In this document: one piece after another, positions 60,183-64,000 of the stretch
How positions within the stretch are numbered: position 1 is the stretch's first letter
Layout: every line of letters starts with the position of its first letter
NCBI RefSeq assembly: GCF_943912325.1
Contig: NZ_CALTTX010000004.1
Coordinates: 1-64,000 of the forward strand
DNA from: an uncultured Microbacterium sp.
GTDB taxonomy: Bacteria; Actinomycetota; Actinomycetes; Actinomycetales; Microbacteriaceae
Direction: 5' to 3'
DNA length: 64,000 nucleotides
The notes under the pieces: model-generated
What the model was told of the DNA's origin: nothing
What the model saw: only the letters and a program-made list of their open reading frames with translations
The model's database searches: none
Program-made: the position numbers and the translations under genes

Positions 60183-60464
60183 TCAGGCCACAACGAGCGG
60201 TTGGACGTCGTGGGGCTTGTCGTTGAGCTCGCGGGCGAGGTCGTAGCTGGTCTGCATGGCCATCCACGCGCGGGCCGTACCGACGCCCGCGCGTTCGAGG
60301 CGGATCGCGAGGTTCGGGCTCACTCCGGAGTGTCCGTGGATGACCCGGCTAAGGGTGACGCGAGAGACGCCGAGTCGCGCGGCGGCTTCGGCGACGGTGA
60401 GTTCGAGCTCACCGAGCACGTCCTCACCGATGATCGCGCCGGGGTGCGGGGGGTTAAGCATCAT
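60183..60464 (-). CDS. HigA-type antitoxin (XRE family)
   Basis: A 93-residue antitoxin: PHPGAIIGEDVLGELELTVAEAAARLGVSRVTLSRVIHG is the HigA helix-turn-helix (note PGxxI and ALGVSR-like core), followed by the C-terminal NxxxAIRLERAxG helix. It binds HigB and its own operator. Second gene of the operon, toxin first, as in HigBA. Confidence 0.92.
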   Translation of the reverse strand: MMLNPPHPGAIIGEDVLGELELTVAEAAARLGVSRVTLSRVIHGHSGVSPNLAIRLERAGVGTARAWMAMQTSYDLARELNDKPHDVQPLVVA

Positions 60465-60477
60465 TTCCGGTCCTCCT

Positions 60478-60756
60478 TCAGTGATAGTCCTGGTAGTCGA
60501 CGAGCTCGACGTCTTGCCCGACGAATCGGAAAGTCACCCGCCAGTTTCCGTTCACCCACATCGACCAGTGGCCGGCCGGGTCACCCTTCAACTCGTGCGT
60601 GCGGAATCCGGGAATGGTGAGATCTGCGGGCTCGTGGGCGACGTCGAGGAGGCTCAGGATGCGCAGGAGTTTCGGTGCGTGCGCCGGCTGGATGCCTCGC
60701 TTCGTTCCCGTCTCGTACAGAGCCTGAACGCCCTTATGGCGAAAGCTCACGATCAC
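60478..60756 (-). CDS. HigB-type toxin (RelE superfamily)
   Basis: A 92-residue ribosome-associated mRNA endonuclease toxin: short N-terminal helices, then the RelE-like beta sheet HELKGDPAGHWSMWVNGNWRVTFRF. The C-terminal histidine (VDYQDYH) is the usual family end. Start GTG 60756, with TACATT 6 nt upstream, so leaderless. The operator lies over this promoter. Confidence 0.92.
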   Translation of the reverse strand: MIVSFRHKGVQALYETGTKRGIQPAHAPKLLRILSLLDVAHEPADLTIPGFRTHELKGDPAGHWSMWVNGNWRVTFRFVGQDVELVDYQDYH

Positions 60757-60762
60757 CGTTCG

Positions 60763-60790
60763 AATGTATCGCGTATCGCGTCGCGATACA
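60763..60790. promoter_or_regulatory. higBA promoter and operator
   Basis: -10 box TACATT (60768-60763 on the minus strand) 6 nt from GTG 60756. Overlapping it, TGTATCGCG (60765-60773) and CGCGATACA (60782-60790) form a 9-bp inverted repeat, with an inner palindrome TATCGCG-T-CGCGATA (60774-60788); TATCGCG occurs three times. The expected HigA autorepression site. Confidence 0.75.
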
Positions 60791-60941
60791 AGAAACGGGT
60801 GGGATGGCGGCGTCGGTCAGCGCGCGGCGGCTGTAGCTGCCGCGGCCACGTATAACCGTCTCCTAGTCAGCCACACGAACGATCACCGTCTGGTCGCTCT
60901 CGCAGTAGTCTTCCGTGGAAGCCGAGTCCAGCGAGGTGACG

Positions 60942-61796
60942 ATGATCCGATTGACCGATTTCCTGCCGGTGCCCGAGCCCGCGTCGACCAAGCTGAAGTT
61001 CAACATGCGAGCAGGCGGCGGTGGCGGTGAAGCGTGGGACCTCCTCATGGACGACCGCGAGGAGTGGCTTAACATGAGCCGTTGGCGCACCAAGCACACG
61101 AACAACAATCTCGGGAACTCCCGGTACCTGCTCGCGTGGGCGCAGTACTACCCCTACGGCCCGCAGTACTTCATCTTCGGCGGATTCTTCAAAGTCACAC
61201 CGATCGTTCCGGCGGCGATCAACGCATACGGTTACGAGCTTGAAGCGCTGCCGTTGCATTCAGAGTTCATCAAGCGGTTGATCATCAAGCTCGAACGTCC
61301 GATCGGTCGAAACGTCTACCTCCGCAAGTACGAGAGTGTTCAGGCTCAGCTTGGACCGGAGGTGTACGAGCTCGCGCCAGACACGAAGCTGGGAACGTTC
61401 CCTGGCTACCAGAACGTCAGACTTCGGCATCACGAGCTGCAGCGAATTATCGCCAATGACGAGCCGAGCTGGCGTGACGCGCTCTCGAGCGTCAAGGGGG
61501 TCTACGTGATTACTGACCTCAGCGACGGCCGCCTCTACGTTGGATCCGCGTCGGGCGAGGCGAACGGTCTGTGGCAGCGGTGGGCGGCATACGCCCACCT
61601 GAAGAACCTCACGGGTGGCAACCGAGAACTCGAGAGGATGCGACTCGATCTCGGGGACGGCCACATCGTCGGTAACTTCCAATACTCGATCCTTGAGATC
61701 TTCGATCCGAAGACAAAGGACGAGGTCATCCTCAAGCGCGAAGTATTCTGGAAGCAAGCGCTCGACTCGCGCGCTCATGGCATGAACTTGAACTGA
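60942..61796 (+). CDS. GIY-YIG nuclease domain protein, uncharacterised
   Basis: A 284-residue protein. Residues 1-170 form a domain I do not recognise, rich in aromatic residues (AQYYPYGPQYFIFGGFF). Residues 180-284 are a GIY-YIG nuclease: GVYVI at 186-190, LYVGSA around 199, Arg in GLWQRWAAY and the metal-binding Glu267 in KREVFWKQALD, so it should be active. Start ATG 60942 with GAGG at 60933; a GTG at 60915 is in frame but sits within the probable promoter (TAGTCT at 60906-60911). GC content is visibly lower than the surroundings. Converges on the next gene with 15 nt between. Likely acts on invading or damaged DNA. Confidence 0.75.
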   Translation: MIRLTDFLPVPEPASTKLKFNMRAGGGGGEAWDLLMDDREEWLNMSRWRTKHTNNNLGNSRYLLAWAQYYPYGPQYFIFGGFFKVTPIVPAAINAYGYELEALPLHSEFIKRLIIKLERPIGRNVYLRKYESVQAQLGPEVYELAPDTKLGTFPGYQNVRLRHHELQRIIANDEPSWRDALSSVKGVYVITDLSDGRLYVGSASGEANGLWQRWAAYAHLKNLTGGNRELERMRLDLGDGHIVGNFQYSILEIFDPKTKDEVILKREVFWKQALDSRAHGMNLN

Positions 61797-61811
61797 CTCG
61801 CCGACGCTCCG

Positions 61812-62525
61812 TCAGCGGGTCTGCTCGGTTAGTTCTTGCCAGGCTCGCTGAAACTCCTCGATACGATCGAGCCCGCGGGCGGAAGCGGACCTCACTTGAC
61901 CTACGCGCACCACGACGCCGTTTGTGTGGGCGCGGTGCTTACCAGCCTCCTGTACCTCGCTGGCTGTCCACTCGCGGGCGGAGATGACTCCGTTGCTGTC
62001 GCCGTCCACGAGTAGGAAGATGCACACGTCGAAGCCGAAGGAGCGAATCGGCGAGAACACCGCGGATGGGCTGGTGTCTGAACGAATCGCACGAACCTTC
62101 ACCTGCACTTTGCGGCCATCATCGGCGACGAGGTCGTAGGACTTCTCGGAGTTGGGGGCGAGGAGCCCGTCGTAAACGATCGCGGCGCAATACTCGGCCA
62201 GGTCACCAATCGGCGCGTTGTTGGTACGGACGAGCCCGCGGTGACGAAGCTCCGCGAGGATGTCGGCATAGCGGCGGAGTAGCTGACCCACGGTGATCTG
62301 AGCTAGTTCATCGCTGACCCCCGCCGGGACCGTTATCGCTGGCTGCGCGTCGCTGTGCGCGAAGTGTTGGCGAACGAGCTCGGCCTGCCCATCACGCAAG
62401 ACCCGAGCTGTGCCGGCTTCCGCCGGGTGCCGCCAGTTCTGTCGCCGCATCCACGCGCGAAGGGCCTTCGCGTCAACGTTGAGCTCGTCGGCGAGCTGTC
62501 GAACAGTGAGCGGTGCAGCAGCCAT
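61812..62525 (-). CDS. HTH protein with PD-(D/E)xK-like (DUF6998-like) domain
   Basis: A 237-residue protein. Residues 5-30 (LTVRQLADELNVDAKALRAWMRR) are a helix-turn-helix. After residue 85, LLRRYADILAELRHRGLVRTNNAPIGDLAEY and SYDLVADDGRKVQVKVR match DUF6998 as I recall it. Asp in SYDL and QVK give a D...QxK active site as in Mrr-like endonucleases (about 128-145), so nuclease activity is plausible. Start ATG 62525, 6 nt after TACGGT. In the lower-GC island and convergent with the GIY-YIG gene. Confidence 0.6.
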   Translation of the reverse strand: MAAAPLTVRQLADELNVDAKALRAWMRRQNWRHPAEAGTARVLRDGQAELVRQHFAHSDAQPAITVPAGVSDELAQITVGQLLRRYADILAELRHRGLVRTNNAPIGDLAEYCAAIVYDGLLAPNSEKSYDLVADDGRKVQVKVRAIRSDTSPSAVFSPIRSFGFDVCIFLLVDGDSNGVISAREWTASEVQEAGKHRAHTNGVVVRVGQVRSASARGLDRIEEFQRAWQELTEQTR

Positions 62526-62531
62526 AATCGC

Positions 62532-62537
62532 ACCGTA
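62532..62537 (-). promoter_or_regulatory. -10 box of leaderless HTH-nuclease-like promoter
   Basis: TACGGT on the minus strand, then GCGATT (6 nt), then ATG 62525. Between here and 62803 (about 265 nt) I see no gene; a T-rich stretch at 62780-62796 marks the lower-GC region. Confidence 0.45.
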
Positions 62538-62802
62538 CCGGAGGCTCGACCGGCCCCAGGCCGGCCCGAGTCTCCAAGGAGACCAGCGATCGGCATCCGC
62601 CGCGGCCGTATCCACTGGCTTCGCTCGCTCAACGACCGGGGAATCGGAGCCTCACGCGCGAGCAGAACAACCGCCCCTCACCAGGCAAAGCAAGGTGACG
62701 TCCCCTCGCAGTTGGTTCAGCAGTCGGAAATGGCCCGGATACGGCCCAGGATCGGTCGGAGAGTCGCCCGACCTTGTGTTCGATTTTTTCGTTTTGTCCG
62801 AG

Positions 62803-62808
62803 TAAGAT
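62803..62808 (+). promoter_or_regulatory. -10 box of leaderless HTH-PIN operon promoter
   Basis: TAAGAT, then GAAGGCC (7 nt), then ATG 62816. Confidence 0.5.
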
Positions 62809-62815
62809 GAAGGCC

Positions 62816-63343
62816 ATGAGCACCTCGACCGACACGCTACGCGGTGCCCGCAAGGCACAGACCTACCTCCCCGAGGCCGACGCCCGCGAGGAGATTCTCG
62901 ACTTCGCCGAGTTGATGCGCGAGCTTGAGGTCTTCCTTGCGCAGAGTTCGTCCAAGGCTGCGCTCGTCGACCCCCAGGGCAACGAGCGCCCCATCCCGGA
63001 TGAGATCTTCCGCATCCTCGATCAAGTGACGAACGCGCTCGCCGCGGGTGAGGGCATCACGATCGTGCCGCAGGGCATGACCATGACAACGCAGCAGGCC
63101 GCCGACTTCCTCGGCATCAGCCGCCCGACGTTGGTCCGTCTCCTGGAGGCGGGCGACATCGCTTATGACAAGCCCGGCCGCCACCGTCGTGTCCGGCTGG
63201 AGGACTTGGTCGCGTACCAGGCAAACTTCCGCGCCGAGCGTCGCGCTGCGCTGCGCGAGTTGCAGCGCGCCAACCTCGGGGCGAAGGTTCAGGTCGGCAA
63301 CCCGGCCGACGTGAAGCGTCGTGCGGAGCTGGACGCTGAGTGA
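62816..63343 (+). CDS. Excisionase/MerR-type HTH antitoxin of a PIN module
   Basis: A 175-residue protein. Residues 1-75 are acidic and helical (a likely toxin-neutralising part in this layout is the C-terminus, so its role is uncertain). Residues 90-135 carry an excisionase-like helix-turn-helix, MTTQQAADFLGISRPTLVRLLEAGDIAYDKPGRHRRVRLEDLVAY. The C-terminal 40 residues are basic and Ala-rich. ATG 62816 is 7 nt after TAAGAT; ATG 62807 lies within the promoter. It ends in a 4-nt overlap with the PIN gene, the standard antitoxin-toxin coupling. Confidence 0.82.
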   Translation: MSTSTDTLRGARKAQTYLPEADAREEILDFAELMRELEVFLAQSSSKAALVDPQGNERPIPDEIFRILDQVTNALAAGEGITIVPQGMTMTTQQAADFLGISRPTLVRLLEAGDIAYDKPGRHRRVRLEDLVAYQANFRAERRAALRELQRANLGAKVQVGNPADVKRRAELDAE

Positions 63344-63891
63344 GCTTTCCCGCCTTCTTTGACACCAACGTTCTCTACGGGGCGCTGCTCAACGACTTCA
63401 TCCTCGAACTCGCTGACCGCGGTCTCTTCCGGCCGTTGTGGTCGAAGGATGTTCTGTTAGAGCTGGCTAAGAACCTCGTGAAGAACGGCGAGGACCCGGT
63501 GCTCGTCGAGAAGCGTGTCGGCACGATGGAGCAATATTTCGCCGACGCGATGGTCGCCGGGTACGACGACCTGGTGCCGACGATGACGAACGACGAGAAG
63601 GATCGGCATGTCCTCGCTGCCGCCGTCCGCGGTGGTGCCGAGGTGCTGGTGACGTTCAACACGAAGCACTTCCCGGCGGAATCCGTCGAGCCGTTCGACC
63701 TCGAAGTCGTCCACCCCGACGACTTCCTCCTGGATCAGCTCGACCTCTACCACGCGCCGACGCTCCGCGCCCTGGTCGAACTCGTTGAGGGGTACGACTC
63801 CCCGGCGATGACCGTCGACGACTTCCTGCTCGCACTCATCCGTGCCGGGGTGCCAAAGTTCGTGGATGCGGCCCGGTCGAAGCTTTACTGA
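63340..63891 (+). CDS. PIN domain toxin (ribonuclease)
   Basis: A 183-residue protein with the PIN signature: Asp8 in FFDTNVLYG, acidic residues in MTNDEKDRHVLAAA, and the final motif LVTFNTKHFP. Target RNA cannot be told. GTG 63340 overlaps the antitoxin stop. Residues 120-183 are an extra helical tail beyond the PIN core. Confidence 0.85.
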   Translation: MSFPAFFDTNVLYGALLNDFILELADRGLFRPLWSKDVLLELAKNLVKNGEDPVLVEKRVGTMEQYFADAMVAGYDDLVPTMTNDEKDRHVLAAAVRGGAEVLVTFNTKHFPAESVEPFDLEVVHPDDFLLDQLDLYHAPTLRALVELVEGYDSPAMTVDDFLLALIRAGVPKFVDAARSKLY

Positions 63892-64000
63892 GTATTCGCT
63901 GGAGCGCGCCGTGCGGCGGTCATAGCCCAAGCCCATGACTGGGCGGCGTCGGCCCGCGGTCTGGAGGGCGGCGGGTGAAGTCGTGGAGTTGCGTGGCGCG
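63892..64000. other. Unannotated right edge
   Basis: I see no gene, repeat or hairpin that I can support in these 109 bases. Confidence 0.5.

Noticed and set aside
1..64000. tRNA, rRNA, CRISPR, insertion sequence or prophage
   Set aside because: No cloverleaf, regular spacer-repeat array or transposase/integrase seen on reading; the resolvase-like gene lacks the active-site serine.

Overview
The window is GC-rich (about 70% by eye) and dense with genes on both strands. Codon choice (GCG/GTC/CTC/TCG), many GTG starts, many TANNNT boxes 6-7 nt before the start codon, an FHA/PP2C/Ser-Thr kinase operon, a Rv2578c-type radical SAM protein, a DUF3516 helicase and ECF/siderophore-interacting genes all point to an actinobacterium, most likely Microbacteriaceae. 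The family call is inference. I see no rRNA, tRNA, CRISPR array, insertion sequence or origin, and no gene-free stretch longer than 300 bases.

Layout. 1-5.2 kb: DEAD-box RNA helicase (5' end cut off, charged tandem repeats), a lipoprotein, a radical SAM protein and a long-chain-type acyl-CoA dehydrogenase. 5.2-9.9 kb: an ECF transporter (S, T and fused double ATPase) interleaved with a siderophore-interacting flavoprotein, behind a promoter with an iron-box-like site, plus a second S-like gene. 10-17.5 kb: two tandem secreted subtilisin-like proteases, the second with a C-terminal membrane anchor. 17.5-27.5 kb: pirin, GNAT, YbdD, a Ski2-like helicase with DUF3516, a GH3 N-acetylhexosaminidase lipoprotein, RecQ and an acyl-CoA oxidase.

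27.6-42.9 kb: one long operon with a 2015-residue envelope protein (propeller-like head, about 11 Ig/cadherin-like and 5 FN3-like modules), MoxR ATPase, DUF58 protein, a TgpA-like membrane protein whose transglutaminase cysteine is replaced by Asp and which is fused to an FHA domain, PP2C phosphatase, a second FHA protein and a transmembrane Ser/Thr kinase. This looks like a phosphorylation-controlled envelope assembly machine and is the most striking multi-gene system here.

42.9-60.2 kb: a degenerate resolvase-like protein, Na+/H+ antiporter, glutaredoxin-like protein, GT2-GtrA glycosyltransferase, polysaccharide deacetylase, and several regulator/target pairs with visible operators: IclR/malate synthase G, HxlR/SDR, LysR/carboxymuconolactone decarboxylase family, TetR/MFS. 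A Dyp peroxidase, a thioesterase, a SnoaL-like protein and a VOC protein lie among them. 60.2-64 kb: a lower-GC accessory island with HigBA, a GIY-YIG nuclease, a convergent HTH-nuclease-like protein and an HTH/PIN toxin-antitoxin pair.

Three window-wide patterns need a computational check: the heptamer GGATGCC/GGCATCC is over-represented, including inside terminator stems; several genes carry short tandem duplications that repeat the stop codon in other frames; and leaderless promoter architecture recurs.
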